Source: Pantoea vagans | GTDB lineage: Bacteria > Pseudomonadota > Gammaproteobacteria > Enterobacterales > Enterobacteriaceae | Length of the DNA stretch: 64,000 bases | Assembly: GCF_001506165.1 (NCBI RefSeq) | Contig: NZ_CP011427.1 | Coordinates: forward strand, 1-64,000 | Direction: 5' to 3' | Shown: one piece after another, positions 27,429-36,571 of the stretch | Position numbering within the stretch: position 1 is the stretch's first letter | Layout: the number at the start of each line of letters is the position of its first letter | Notes under the pieces: generated by a model | The model's database searches: none | Told to the model about the DNA's origin: nothing | What the model saw: the letters and a program-made list of their open reading frames with translations, nothing else | Translations under genes and position numbers: made by a program

Positions 27429-27476
27429 CAACACTCGTATCCCTGCGCGGGAGACGGCGGTGTGTCAGGCGTTTTT
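27421..27476 (+). terminator. Riboswitch-controlled terminator
   Basis: ACGCCTGACA (27421-27430) pairs exactly with TGTCAGGCGT (27463-27472), followed by a T-run. The left arm includes the closing bases of the fluoride aptamer, so ligand binding should block this hairpin and allow crcB transcription. Confidence 0.82.
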
Positions 27477-27525
27477 CTGTCCTGCCGCGGCCCTGCGCGT
27501 AACTCATTTCAGGAGCTCCAAAAGT

Positions 27526-27903
27526 ATGTTGAAGTCGTTACTGGCTGTTGTGCTCGGTGGTGCCGTGGGCTGTTCGCTGCGCTGGCTGATCTCGCTGCGT
27601 TTTAATGCGCTATTCCCTAATCTGCCGCCGGGCACTTTGATGGTAAACCTGGTGGGCGGCTTTATCATTGGCGCGGCGCTGGCCTTTTTTGTGCGTAACC
27701 CGCACATCGATCCTTTCTGGAAGTTACTGATTGTCACCGGCCTGTGCGGCGGCTTAACCACGTTCTCCACCTTCTCCGCAGAAATTGTCGGCTTGCTGCA
27801 AACCGGGAAGTACCTCTGGGCGATGTCGAGCGTAATGGTGCATGTTATCGGTTCACTGTTGATGACTTTTGCCGGTTTTGCCGTGGTCAATTTGCTGGGA
27901 TAA
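27526..27903 (+). CDS. crcB: Fluoride ion channel CrcB/Fluc
   Basis: Small inner-membrane channel of 125 residues, four helices, working as an antiparallel dimer that exports fluoride. Start at ATG 27526 with CAGGAGC upstream. Diagnostic segments: GGAVGCSLRWLIS, GTLMVNLVGGFIIG, and GGLTTFSTFSAE, which includes the phenylalanine box and the central sodium site. A riboswitch and terminator directly upstream indicate induction by fluoride. Confidence 0.96.
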   Translation: MLKSLLAVVLGGAVGCSLRWLISLRFNALFPNLPPGTLMVNLVGGFIIGAALAFFVRNPHIDPFWKLLIVTGLCGGLTTFSTFSAEIVGLLQTGKYLWAMSSVMVHVIGSLLMTFAGFAVVNLLG

Positions 27904-28021
27904 ATCCCCGGCGCATCACGGGCTTGAAATAACGCCTAAGAGGTAGATACTGGTCGGTGTTCTGTTTGCGTGACAAGCAGAACCTGTCACCGATTTATCC
28001 GGACGATTAGGGAGCCCGTTG

Positions 28022-28819
28022 ATGCGAAGTAACCCCAAATTCCTTAACCTGGTGTTGTTAAACGGTGAACCTGAGCAAAAGCTGCGTGCCGCACGTGCAG
28101 CGGGTTTCGAGCAGGTTGAGATCTGGCGGGAAGACGTTGAAGCCAATACAGCGCCGCTGGCGCAACAGTTAGCCCTCGGCTTTACCAATCTGCAGGTGCT
28201 GCGCGATTTCACGGGTGCGCCGGATCATCTGCGGCTGCAAAAGCGCGAGGAAATGCGGCAGTTCATCCAGATTGCACAGGCGATGGGCTGCAACACGCTG
28301 CAGGCACCTGCCACCACTCGCACAGACTGCGTGGCCGAACGTATCGATGAAGATTTGCGCTGGATGGCATCCGAAGCCGCACGCTACAACATGCGCATCA
28401 TGTATGAGCCGATGGCGTGGTGCAGCGTCGACAATACGCTGCCGCTGGCATGGGAACGTTTGCAGCGACTGGATCAGCCGAATATCGGGCTGGTGGTCGA
28501 TCTTTTCCACATCTGTGCGTTAGGCGGTGATGCCTCGCAACTGGATGGTATACCCGCCGATCGGATTTACGAGGTGCAACTGTGTGATATGGCGGAGATG
28601 CCGCCGCAAGAGCCGGGTGCGCTCAGTGACTATGCGCGCCACCAGCGTTTACTGCCCGGCGACGGCATCATTGAAGTCGAACGCTTTATCGATAAGCTGA
28701 AAAGTGGCGGCTACAGTGGGCCGGTAGGCATTGAAGTGTTCAACGATGCATTAAAAGCGCAGCCGCCGGAAGTGGCTGCGCAACAAGCCTGGCAGGCACT
28801 AAACCGTTACTGGCCTTAA
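28022..28819 (+). CDS. TIM-barrel sugar isomerase/epimerase
   Basis: AP-endonuclease-2/xylose-isomerase-like TIM barrel, 265 residues. GGAG lies 7 bases before ATG 28022. Visible parts are VEIWREDVEANT, MGCNTLQAPATT, RIMYEPMAWCSVDN with the metal-binding glutamate, IGLVVDLFHICALGG and GPVGIEVFND. Such proteins isomerise hydroxypyruvate, inosose or keto-sugars; I cannot choose. It overlaps the converging esterase gene by 4 bases. Confidence 0.85.
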   Translation: MRSNPKFLNLVLLNGEPEQKLRAARAAGFEQVEIWREDVEANTAPLAQQLALGFTNLQVLRDFTGAPDHLRLQKREEMRQFIQIAQAMGCNTLQAPATTRTDCVAERIDEDLRWMASEAARYNMRIMYEPMAWCSVDNTLPLAWERLQRLDQPNIGLVVDLFHICALGGDASQLDGIPADRIYEVQLCDMAEMPPQEPGALSDYARHQRLLPGDGIIEVERFIDKLKSGGYSGPVGIEVFNDALKAQPPEVAAQQAWQALNRYWP

Positions 28820-29421
28820 TCCTGCAGGCACTGAGCGATAAAGGTCGCGGCCTGCATGGCACCCTGTGAAGAGAGGGTATGCCCGGTAGTGGCTTCATAA
28901 CGCGCTTCGACCGCCAAACCCGCTGCCTGCAGACGCTGCGCGGCGGATTCAGTCTCGCTGTAGGGAATCACGCCATCTGCTTTGCCGTGAATCAGCAGTG
29001 CCGGGGTATGGGCTTGTGGGGTTAATGTACCGTCAAAAGAGAGGCGGCCTGAAAACGCCACCACGCCTGCTAATGGGTAGCGTCCCGATGCCAGCGCATC
29101 CAGCGCCATAATCGAGCCCTGCGAAAAGCCCACCAGAATCACTTTATCCCACGCATCAGCCATCCCGTGCTGCGCCATCAACTGCTGTAACGTCGCATCA
29201 AAGGCCGCACGCGCTTCGCGTACGCGCGCCGGACGGTTTTCTGTCGTGATCCCCGTCAGGCTAAACCACTGGTAACCCATTGCATGTTCAAACGGAAAAG
29301 GCGCATTCGGCGAGGCAAAAGCCACATCTGGCAGCAGACTGGACCAATGCTGACCCAGCACCGCCAGATCGTCGCCATTACTGCCTACACCGTGTAAAAA
29401 AATCACTAATGCTTTTGCCAT
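28816..29421 (-). CDS. Serine esterase (YpfH-like carboxylesterase)
   Basis: Alpha/beta hydrolase of 201 residues. It begins with the oxyanion motif IFLHGVGSNGDDL; the nucleophile is Ser100 in VGFSQGSIMAL; the acid is in the LLIHGKADGVIP region; the histidine is in TTGHTLSSQG. It resembles the phospholipase/carboxylesterase group that includes E. coli YpfH but is about 30 residues shorter at the C-terminus. No signal peptide. Confidence 0.85.
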   Translation of the reverse strand: MAKALVIFLHGVGSNGDDLAVLGQHWSSLLPDVAFASPNAPFPFEHAMGYQWFSLTGITTENRPARVREARAAFDATLQQLMAQHGMADAWDKVILVGFSQGSIMALDALASGRYPLAGVVAFSGRLSFDGTLTPQAHTPALLIHGKADGVIPYSETESAAQRLQAAGLAVEARYEATTGHTLSSQGAMQAATFIAQCLQD

Positions 29422-29432
29422 GCCACTGCTCC

Positions 29433-30374
29433 TTAAAAACCGTAATCCGCCATATCGGGGCCAACCGGCACAATACCGTTGGGATTCAACGCTTTGATTG
29501 AGTAATAACCCTGTTTGATATGGTCAATGTTAACTGTCTGACGCACACCCGAAACCGCCAGCATACTCTTCAGATAGCGATCGAGCAGCGGATAGTCGCG
29601 CAGACGGCGCAGGTTACATTTGAACAGGCCGTGGTAGGCCACGTCAAAGCGGATCAGCGTGACAAACAGACGAATATCCGCTTCGGTCAGGCGCTCGCCC
29701 AACAGGAAGGTGCGACCATCCTGCAAGCGTTGCTCCAGTTCATCGAGCTGGCTGAATACGTCGTTGAACGCCTGCTGATAGCTCACCTGAGTGGTGGCAA
29801 AACCGGTGCGATAGACGCCATTGTTCAGACGGGGATAGACCGATTCGTTGATCGCGTCGATCTCGGCACGCAGATCCTCGGGATAAAGATCGAGGCTATT
29901 GTTCGCCAGATCGCCAAATCCACTGTTCAGCATGCGCAGGATATCCGCTGACTCGTTGTTCACTATGGTCTGCGTCTTTTTATCCCACAGCACCGGGACG
30001 GTGGCGCGACCGGTAAAGTCGGCATCTGCGCGGGTATACAATTCGTGAATGTATTCGGCCTTATTCAGCCAGTCGCGGTCGGCACCGGGATAGTCGCCGA
30101 AATGCCAGCCCTGTGCGCCCAACTGCGGTTCCACCACCGATACGCTGATGACATCCTCCAGTCCCTTCAGACTCCGCGCCACCAAGGTGCGGGAAGCCCA
30201 CGGGCAAATCAGCGCCACATACAGATGATAGCGATCCGGCTCGGCTGCAAATTCGCTGGAGCCGTCTGCGGTGATCCAGTGGCGAAAACTGGACGTCTGA
30301 CGGACAAAACCGCCTTGTTTATCGGTGGCTTGTACCGGATGCCACTCTGCGCTCCACTTACCGTTTACCAACAT
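29433..30374 (-). CDS. Glutathionyl-hydroquinone reductase (Xi-class GST)
   Basis: Cytoplasmic enzyme of 313 residues that removes glutathione from glutathionyl-hydroquinones. The start at 30374 (MLVNGKWSAEWHP) matches the family N-terminus; a longer reading is less likely. The catalytic Cys57 lies in LICPWASR; VPVLWDKKTQTIVNNESADILRM and LTEADIRLFVTLIRFD belong to the thioredoxin-like and helical domains. Same family as E. coli YqjG. The upstream LysR gene is transcribed in the same direction, 98 bases away. Confidence 0.9.
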   Translation of the reverse strand: MLVNGKWSAEWHPVQATDKQGGFVRQTSSFRHWITADGSSEFAAEPDRYHLYVALICPWASRTLVARSLKGLEDVISVSVVEPQLGAQGWHFGDYPGADRDWLNKAEYIHELYTRADADFTGRATVPVLWDKKTQTIVNNESADILRMLNSGFGDLANNSLDLYPEDLRAEIDAINESVYPRLNNGVYRTGFATTQVSYQQAFNDVFSQLDELEQRLQDGRTFLLGERLTEADIRLFVTLIRFDVAYHGLFKCNLRRLRDYPLLDRYLKSMLAVSGVRQTVNIDHIKQGYYSIKALNPNGIVPVGPDMADYGF

Positions 30375-30472
30375 CGCTCTGCTCCTCTGTGGTGATAGAG
30401 TCAGCATATCGCGCTGCTGGTTGGGTGATAATCCGGGCAAAATGACAATCATTGCTTCCAAATTGGAAGGAA

Positions 30473-31372
30473 TCAGCCGGGTGGTTGCTGCTGGAAATGT
30501 TCGGCGAGGAAATCAATCAGCAAGCGGGTCTTTTGCGCCAGATGGCGGGCGGGCGGATAGAGGGCAAACAGGCCCAGCGGTGGCGTGGCAAAGTTTTCCA
30601 GTAGCGAGACGATTTCACCCCGCTGTAGCGCAGGCGCGGCGATAAAACCGGGCAAACGCGCGATGCCCAAACCAGCAATCGCCGCCTGCAAACAGGCTTC
30701 GGTATTGGAAAAACATAAACGGCCGCGAATCGGCATGCTGACGCTATCGCCGCAAGGTGTGACAAACGGCCAGTGCCAGGGATCGCGAAAATTGGTGTCG
30801 CTGATACATTGATGAGCGGCCAGATCGCGCCAGTGCTGTGGCGTGCCTTGTTGCAGCAAGTAGGCGGGCGATGCCGCCACGCGAATCGGCACATCACCCA
30901 GACGGCGCGCAATCAGGCTGCTGTCATCCAGCTTGCCAATGCGAATCGCCATGTCGAAGCCTTCATCCACGATGTTGACTGCACGATCGGAGAAATTAAC
31001 GTCCAGTTCAATCAACGGATAGTGGCGAGCGAAAGCCACTAACACGCTGGCGAGCACCGCCGTACCGAAAGTGCCAGGTGCGCTGATTTTCAGGCGGCCG
31101 GTGGGGGTGGTGGCGTTTTCACGTACCGTGGCATCCAGCGTATCGAAGGCTTCCAGCAAGGTTTTCACCCGTTCGTAATAGGCCCGACCCACTTCCGTGG
31201 GCGACAGTGCACGCGTGCTGCGTTTAAACAGCTGCACCCCCAGCTCCTGCTCCAGCCGTGACACCAGCTTTGAAGCCTGGCCGCTACTGGTGCCAAGACG
31301 CTCAGCGGCGCCAGCAAAACTGCCCACTTCCAGCACCGCGACAAACATGCGGTCACAATCGAGACGATCCAT
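30473..31372 (-). CDS. LysR-type regulator
   Basis: Regulator of 299 residues, start MDRLDCDRMFVAVLEVGSFA. The helix-turn-helix is AAERLGTSSGQASKLVSRLEQ and the effector domain contains GRLKISAPGTFGTAVL, typical of the AaeR/DsdC-like aromatic or quinone-responsive group. Its likely target is the hydroquinone reductase gene immediately downstream. Confidence 0.9.
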   Translation of the reverse strand: MDRLDCDRMFVAVLEVGSFAGAAERLGTSSGQASKLVSRLEQELGVQLFKRSTRALSPTEVGRAYYERVKTLLEAFDTLDATVRENATTPTGRLKISAPGTFGTAVLASVLVAFARHYPLIELDVNFSDRAVNIVDEGFDMAIRIGKLDDSSLIARRLGDVPIRVAASPAYLLQQGTPQHWRDLAAHQCISDTNFRDPWHWPFVTPCGDSVSMPIRGRLCFSNTEACLQAAIAGLGIARLPGFIAAPALQRGEIVSLLENFATPPLGLFALYPPARHLAQKTRLLIDFLAEHFQQQPPG

Positions 31373-31449
31373 GGCGGTTCCAGTCAAGGGAAAAGGGTGA
31401 GTATACGTGATTGATTGAAATTTCTGTGGTTACGTGCACTGATTAAAGC

Positions 31450-31501
31450 GGTCGCCATAAATGGCGACCCTACATTTGTAGGGTGCGCATTCATGCGCAT
31501 C
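31450..31501. repeat. REPIN-like hairpin pair
   Basis: GGTCGCCATAAATGGCGACC, CTACATTTGTAG, GGTGCGCATTCATGCGCATC. The last position of the right arm is mismatched. It lies in the intergenic region between a LysR gene and an acetyltransferase-like gene. Confidence 0.83.
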
Positions 31502-31625
31502 TGGTTAAAGGCCGCATGAACTTTAATCGTATCTGATCCATTAGGCATTCAGTGCGCCGCCTCTTTTCCCCTGCCGCAAAACCTGTTGAACTAGGCTTTC
31601 GCCTCAAGCTGGCCGGGAGCCATCA

Positions 31626-32750
31626 ATGTCTTTGCTTCACCTGTCATCGCTGACGGAGATTTCCGCTCTCGAATGGGATGCGCTGTTACCTGACGATCAA
31701 CCTTTTCTACGCCACGCCTTTCTGCTCACGCTTGAAGAGAGCGGTTGCGTGCGGCCAGAAAATGGCTGGCAGCCCGATCACCTGCTGTGGCGTGAAAATG
31801 GCACGCTCAGCGCCGCACTACCGGGCTATCGAAAACGCAATTCTCAGGGCGAGTATGTGTTCGACCACGCCTGGGCGGATGCTTGCCACCGTGCGGGCAT
31901 TCAGTATTACCCGAAATGGCTGGGCGCGATTCCCTTCAGCCCGGTGACCGGTGCCCGTTTGTTGGGGGATCATACTGCCATTACCCAACTGCTGGCGGCA
32001 TTGCCTGACCATTTACAGCAGCACAGCCTGAGCGGCGCGCATATCAACTTCACCACGCCGTTCGCCAACGATGTTATGGCGCAGCAACCCGACTGGCTGG
32101 CACGCCTTGGCATTCAGTATCACTGGCACAACAAAGGCTACCGGGATTTTCAGGATTTCCTCGACACCCTGATGTCGCGCAAGCGTAAACAGCTGCGTAA
32201 AGAGCGTGAACAGGTGGCGAGCAGCGGCTTTGAATTTCATTGGTATCGCGGTGATGAGCTGAGCGAAGATCAGTGGGATTTCGTCTACACCTGTTATGCC
32301 AACACCTACGCGGTGCGCGGGCAGCGTCCCTATCTGACGCGCCAGTTCTTCAGTTTGCTGGCCGAACGTATGCCGCGATCGATACGGGTGACCATCGCCA
32401 GCGTGCAGGGCCAGCCGGCCGCCATGGCCTTTTATCTGGTGGATGGTAATACGCTCTACGGGCGCTACTGGGGCTGTCTGGCGGAGTTTGACCGCCTGCA
32501 CTTTGAAACCTGCTTCTATCAGGGGATGGATTTCGCCATTGCCGAAGGGTTGCAGCGCTTTGATGCCGGAGCACAAGGTGAGCACAAACTGGTGCGCGGC
32601 TTCGAACCGCAAATTACCCACTCATGGCACTACCTGTGCCATCCGGGATTGCGTGCAGCGGTGGAGGAATATCTGGTGCAGGAGCGGGCAGGGATGCGCG
32701 CCTGGGCGATTGAAGCGCGCGATGCCCTGCCGTATCGACGTGGCGATTAA
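31626..32750 (+). CDS. FemAB-like GNAT-fold protein (PF04339 family)
   Basis: Cytoplasmic protein of 374 residues of the DUF482/COG3146 family of peptidogalycan biosynthesis-like acyltransferases. Characteristic segments are LPDDQPFLRHAFLLTLEESG, YVFDHAWADACHRAGIQYYPKW, RKRKQLRKEREQV, YGRYWGCLAEFDRLHFETCFYQG and FDAGAQGEHKLVRGFEP. The family is common in proteobacteria but its substrate is not established. Its last four bases overlap the converging ABC exporter gene. Confidence 0.85.
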   Translation: MSLLHLSSLTEISALEWDALLPDDQPFLRHAFLLTLEESGCVRPENGWQPDHLLWRENGTLSAALPGYRKRNSQGEYVFDHAWADACHRAGIQYYPKWLGAIPFSPVTGARLLGDHTAITQLLAALPDHLQQHSLSGAHINFTTPFANDVMAQQPDWLARLGIQYHWHNKGYRDFQDFLDTLMSRKRKQLRKEREQVASSGFEFHWYRGDELSEDQWDFVYTCYANTYAVRGQRPYLTRQFFSLLAERMPRSIRVTIASVQGQPAAMAFYLVDGNTLYGRYWGCLAEFDRLHFETCFYQGMDFAIAEGLQRFDAGAQGEHKLVRGFEPQITHSWHYLCHPGLRAAVEEYLVQERAGMRAWAIEARDALPYRRGD

Positions 32751-34579
32751 TCCGCGCCGACAAAACCACCGGTCTGATGCTGCCACAAACGCGCGTACAA
32801 GCCGCCGTGTGCCAGCAGCTCGCGGTGGTTGCCCATCTCGACAATTTCACCTTTCTCCAGCACCACCAGGCGATCCATTTTGGCGATAGTGGAAAGACGG
32901 TGCGCGATGGCAATCACCGTTTTGCCCTGCATCAGGGTTTCCAGGCTCTCCTGAATCGCTGCTTCCACTTCGGAATCCAGTGCTGACGTGGCCTCATCCA
33001 TGATCAGAATCGGCGCATCTTTCAGCAGCACGCGGGCGATAGCGATACGCTGACGCTGGCCGCCAGACAATTTCACCCCGCGCTCACCGACATGTGCATC
33101 CAACCCGGTACGGCCTTGTGGATCGGACAGCAGCGGAATGAACTCATCAGCACGGGCGCGGATAATCGCCGCTTGCAGCTCATCCTCAGTGGCATCCGGA
33201 CGCCCGTACAGCAGGTTTTCACGAATCGAACGGTGCAGCAGCGAGGTGTCTTGGGTGATCATACCAATCTGCCCGCGTAGGCTCTCTTGTGTCACCTCGG
33301 CGATGTTCTGGTCATCTATCAGGATGCGCCCGCCGTTGATGTCATAGAGACGCAGCAGTAGATTGACCATCGTGGATTTACCGGCACCGGACGGCCCGAT
33401 CAAACCGATTTTCTCGCCGGGTTTGATGGTGAGATTGAGGCGATTGATCACCTGGCGACTGCCACCGTAATCAAAGCGCACATCTTCAAAACGAATCTGG
33501 CCGCGTGAGACCTGTAGCTTTTTCGCCTGCGGCTCATCCTGCACGCTCAGCGGCTGGGCAATGGTGTTCAAACCATCTTGCACCATACCGATGTTTTCGA
33601 AGATGCCGTTGACCACCCACATGATCCAGCCTGACATATTCACCAGGCGAATCACCAACCCGGTGGCCAGCGCAATGGCGCCCACGCTGATCAGGGACTG
33701 GCTCCACAACCACAATGCCAGCGCTGAGGTGCTGACAATCAGCAGGCCGTTCAGTGTCGACAGCGTGATATCCATGGTGGTGACCATGCGGCTGGCGTGC
33801 TGGGTTTTGTCGGTCTGCTCCTGAATCGCTTCACGCGCATAGCGCTTCTCCAGATCGTTGTGGGCAAATAATTTGATGGTGGCGATATTGGTGTAGCCAT
33901 CCACAATGGTGCCCATCAGTTTCGAGCGCGCCTCGGAAGAGACCACGGAACGCTGCTTCACGCGCGGCACAAAGAAGCTCAGCGACACGCTATAAGCGAC
34001 GATCCAGATAATCAGCGGAATCATTAAGCGCCAGTCGGCTTCGGCGAACAGCACCAGCGAGGTCACGGCGTAAATCACCACATGCCAGATGGCATCCACT
34101 AACTGCACCGCGGAATCGCGCAGTGAGTTGCCGGTTTGCATGATGCGTTGGGCGATGCGCCCGGCGAAGTCATTCTGGAAGAAGTTCAGGCTCTGGCGCA
34201 GCACGTAGTTGTGATGCTGCCAACGGATCATGCTGGTCATGCTTGGGTTAATGCTTTGGTGCACCAGCATATCGTGCAAGGCGATGATCACTGGCCGTAA
34301 GATTAGGGCGACAAAGCCCATCCACAGCAGCACCGGCCAGTTATCGGTAAAAAGGGTGGCGGGTGTGGAGTGATTCACCAGGTCGATAATACGGCTGAGA
34401 TAGCTAAACAGCGCCACTTCAATCAGCGCCTGCGCCAGCCCGACAATCAGCAGGGCGACAAAGCTTGGCCACACCTGACGCAGGTAGTAGAGATAGAACG
34501 GCCATACGCTGGCGGGTGGAGAATCGGTTGGTGCATCCTGGAAAATATTGATAAAACGTTCAAAACGACGATACAACAT
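32747..34579 (-). CDS. ABC exporter, fused permease and ATPase
   Basis: Half-transporter of 610 residues expected to act as a homodimer. An N-terminal membrane domain of about six helices spans residues 25-330; the ATPase domain follows with Walker A GPSGAGKST, Q-loop ITQDTSLLHRSIRENLLYG, signature LSGGQRQRIAIARVL, Walker B ILIMDEATSALDSEVE and IAHRLSTI. It belongs to the lipid/multidrug exporter group. No dedicated partner gene lies beside it, and the substrate is unknown. Confidence 0.92.
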   Translation of the reverse strand: MLYRRFERFINIFQDAPTDSPPASVWPFYLYYLRQVWPSFVALLIVGLAQALIEVALFSYLSRIIDLVNHSTPATLFTDNWPVLLWMGFVALILRPVIIALHDMLVHQSINPSMTSMIRWQHHNYVLRQSLNFFQNDFAGRIAQRIMQTGNSLRDSAVQLVDAIWHVVIYAVTSLVLFAEADWRLMIPLIIWIVAYSVSLSFFVPRVKQRSVVSSEARSKLMGTIVDGYTNIATIKLFAHNDLEKRYAREAIQEQTDKTQHASRMVTTMDITLSTLNGLLIVSTSALALWLWSQSLISVGAIALATGLVIRLVNMSGWIMWVVNGIFENIGMVQDGLNTIAQPLSVQDEPQAKKLQVSRGQIRFEDVRFDYGGSRQVINRLNLTIKPGEKIGLIGPSGAGKSTMVNLLLRLYDINGGRILIDDQNIAEVTQESLRGQIGMITQDTSLLHRSIRENLLYGRPDATEDELQAAIIRARADEFIPLLSDPQGRTGLDAHVGERGVKLSGGQRQRIAIARVLLKDAPILIMDEATSALDSEVEAAIQESLETLMQGKTVIAIAHRLSTIAKMDRLVVLEKGEIVEMGNHRELLAHGGLYARLWQHQTGGFVGAD

Positions 34580-34642
34580 AAAGTCACTCTTTCCGTTTGG
34601 TGAGAGTTAACAGCTTAGTGCAACTAAATAGGGATTACCGAC

Positions 34643-35137
34643 ATGGATCTGATCATTCGCGGTCGCGAACCAGCCGATGCTGCCGCTTATCAACGCCTTT
34701 ACAGCCACCCTGAGGTGTACAGCTGGACCACACAGCTGCCGTTTCCCAGCGTGCAGACGTGGCAGAAGAAATTCGAGAATATGGATGCACTGGGTTATAT
34801 CGGCTTTGTGGCTGAGCTGGATGGGCAGATGGTGGGCGAACTGACGCTATTTGTGGAACAACGTCCACGTACGCGTCACAGCATCAGCTTCGGCATCAGC
34901 GTTGATCCAGCGTTTGGTGGGCGTGGGATTGGCGAGAAACTGATCCGCAACGCCATCGATTATGCGTTCAACTGGCTGGGCGTGATGCGCATTGAGCTGG
35001 AAGCGTTTCACGATAATGCGCGTGCGATACGGCTCTATCAGCGCCTGGGTTTTGAGCATGAGGGCGTGAAGCGTAAAGCCTGCCTGCGTAACGGCGAATA
35101 TCACGACATCGTGATGATGGCGAAACTGCGGGAGTAA
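34643..35137 (+). CDS. GNAT N-acetyltransferase (AaaT/YhhY-like)
   Basis: GNAT enzyme of 164 residues. MDLIIRGREPADAAAYQRLY starts the fold; HSISFGISVDPAFGGRGIGEKLIR contains the acetyl-CoA binding R/Q-x-x-G-x-G/A motif as GGRGIG; RIELEAFHDNARAIRLYQRLGFEHEG and LRNGEYHDIVMMAKL complete it. It resembles E. coli AaaT, which acylates some L-amino acids. Possible alternatives are RimL-like or antibiotic acetyltransferases. Confidence 0.85.
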   Translation: MDLIIRGREPADAAAYQRLYSHPEVYSWTTQLPFPSVQTWQKKFENMDALGYIGFVAELDGQMVGELTLFVEQRPRTRHSISFGISVDPAFGGRGIGEKLIRNAIDYAFNWLGVMRIELEAFHDNARAIRLYQRLGFEHEGVKRKACLRNGEYHDIVMMAKLRE

Positions 35138-35158
35138 ATGAGGGGCGGTCTTGGAAAC

Positions 35159-35213
35159 GGTGCGCATAAATGCGCACCCAACAGGGGTTGTAGGGTCGCC
35201 ATTGATGGCGACC
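35159..35213. repeat. REPIN-like hairpin pair
   Basis: GGTGCGCATAAATGCGCACC at the left and GTAGGGTCGCCATTGATGGC plus GACC at the right, spaced by AACAGGGGTT. It is inverted in orientation relative to the copy at 31450, with the TGCGC arm first. It lies between two converging genes. Confidence 0.83.
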
Positions 35214-35222
35214 ACGAAACCG

Positions 35223-36137
35223 TTACTGACTTTTTTCAACGTACTTCTGCATATTCTCTTTGGTCACCAGCTCGAACGGGATCCACACGTGTGAATCAAT
35301 CTTCTCGCCTTTAATCAGCTTCTGCGCCGCATCCACGGACGCTTTGCCTTGACCGACGGCATCCTGGAACACCGTGACCTGCATTTTGCCTTGCGCCATC
35401 GCTTTCAGCCCATCCGGCGTGGCATCAATCCCGCCCACCAGCACCTTTTTGTTGTTTTTCGCCAGCGCCATGGCAGCCCCGATCGCCATCTCGTCGTTGT
35501 TGGCGGCGACAATATCAATCGCTTCGCCGTTGCCGATCCAATTGTTCATCAGGTCCATGCCTTCGTTACGCGCATAGTTGGCAGGCTGCTTTTGTACCAC
35601 TTTCATCCCCGGATATTTTGCCACTACCTGTTCCACATCCTTGGTGCGTTGCAGCGCGCCGGCATCGGTCAGGTTGCCGATCATGATCGCCACGTTGCCT
35701 TTGTAATTGGCCATTTTCGCCAGCGCTTCCATCTGTAAAGTGCCGGACTCGCGTTCGTCAGAACCGACAAACACCACACCTGCGGGCAAGGTTTTATCGC
35801 CTGGCGTGCGGTTGACATACACCAGCGGAATCTTCGCCTGCTGCGCCAGCTTGGTCAGTTGTGGGGTGCTGGCGGAATCAACCGGATCGACAATGATGGC
35901 ATCCACACCCGCGCCGATAAAACTCTGTACCTGATCGGTCTGGCGACCGACATCACCGCGTGCATCTTCAAACTGCACATCGAGTCCGCGCGCTTTGGCT
36001 TCTTTATCAATGGAGTGACGAATAATGGTTAAAAAGTTCTGATCGAAGTAAGCCATCGACACGCCAATTTTTTCTGCCAGCGCAGAGGCTGAACTGGACA
36101 GCAGGCCAAGCAACAGTATTGCCTTGAGGGTTTTCAT
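35223..36137 (-). CDS. Periplasmic sugar-binding protein (RbsB type), orphan
   Basis: Pentose/inositol-type binding protein of 304 residues. The start at 36137 (GGAG upstream) gives a clean Sec signal, MKTLKAILLLGLLSSSASALA, cut before EKIGVSM. Family blocks are FDQNFLTIIRHSIDKEAKARG, VDAIIVDPVDSASTPQL, VVFVGSDERESGTLQ and IVAANNDEMAIGAAMA. It resembles rhizopine/inositol binding proteins. No ABC permease or sugar ATPase gene is nearby, so it must either work with a transporter encoded elsewhere or be a remnant. An inverted repeat lies in its leader. Confidence 0.9.
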   Translation of the reverse strand: MKTLKAILLLGLLSSSASALAEKIGVSMAYFDQNFLTIIRHSIDKEAKARGLDVQFEDARGDVGRQTDQVQSFIGAGVDAIIVDPVDSASTPQLTKLAQQAKIPLVYVNRTPGDKTLPAGVVFVGSDERESGTLQMEALAKMANYKGNVAIMIGNLTDAGALQRTKDVEQVVAKYPGMKVVQKQPANYARNEGMDLMNNWIGNGEAIDIVAANNDEMAIGAAMALAKNNKKVLVGGIDATPDGLKAMAQGKMQVTVFQDAVGQGKASVDAAQKLIKGEKIDSHVWIPFELVTKENMQKYVEKSQ

Positions 36138-36571
36138 CGCGGACTCCAGGGTAAGCTTGTTATTAGAATGAATATTCCAATGAAAATTAAAATGGTTCAT
36201 TGGAATCATTTTCAGCCTACGAGGCGGCCAGCATACTGACAATCGACATGAATGGATTTTGCTGCGCAGCGCACACTTTGCTCGCGGGTGCATCACGATT
36301 TGCAGGCTCATAGTTATGTTGCGAAGTTTTTTCTCAGGGCTGGCGCACATTCCAGAGCAAAAGCACCAGGTTATTTGGGAATCTGTGCAGCGCCGCACCT
36401 CGTGTTGTGGCAGATGCCAAAACTCAGGTGAAATCAACCTGTGGATTCCTCCATTCGCACAATGACCAGCTTGCATCAGGCTCTCTATAGTGGCTGAACA
36501 GCGAAATTTAAGCGGTATTCCTGATCATCATCGCTTCGGAGCAGGAGGCTCCCTTATTGAGGAATTCAGCC
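36138..36571. other. Divergent promoter region
   Basis: About 430 bases between the binding-protein gene and the MFS gene. The first 70 bases are AT-rich and carry the inverted repeat at 36174-36206. No convincing gene is present; the ORFs on both strands lack ribosome sites and family similarity. A GAGG ribosome site for the MFS gene is at 36559. Confidence 0.5.
36174..36206. promoter_or_regulatory. Inverted repeat, candidate operator
   Basis: ATTCCAATGA (36174-36183) and TCATTGGAAT (36197-36206) are perfect 10-bp inverted copies, 13 bases apart, starting 37 bases upstream of the binding-protein ATG. Size and place fit a repressor or activator site. Confidence 0.55.

Noticed and set aside
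36259..36465. ORF upstream of the MFS gene
   Set aside because: No ribosome site, odd composition, and lies in a divergent promoter region.
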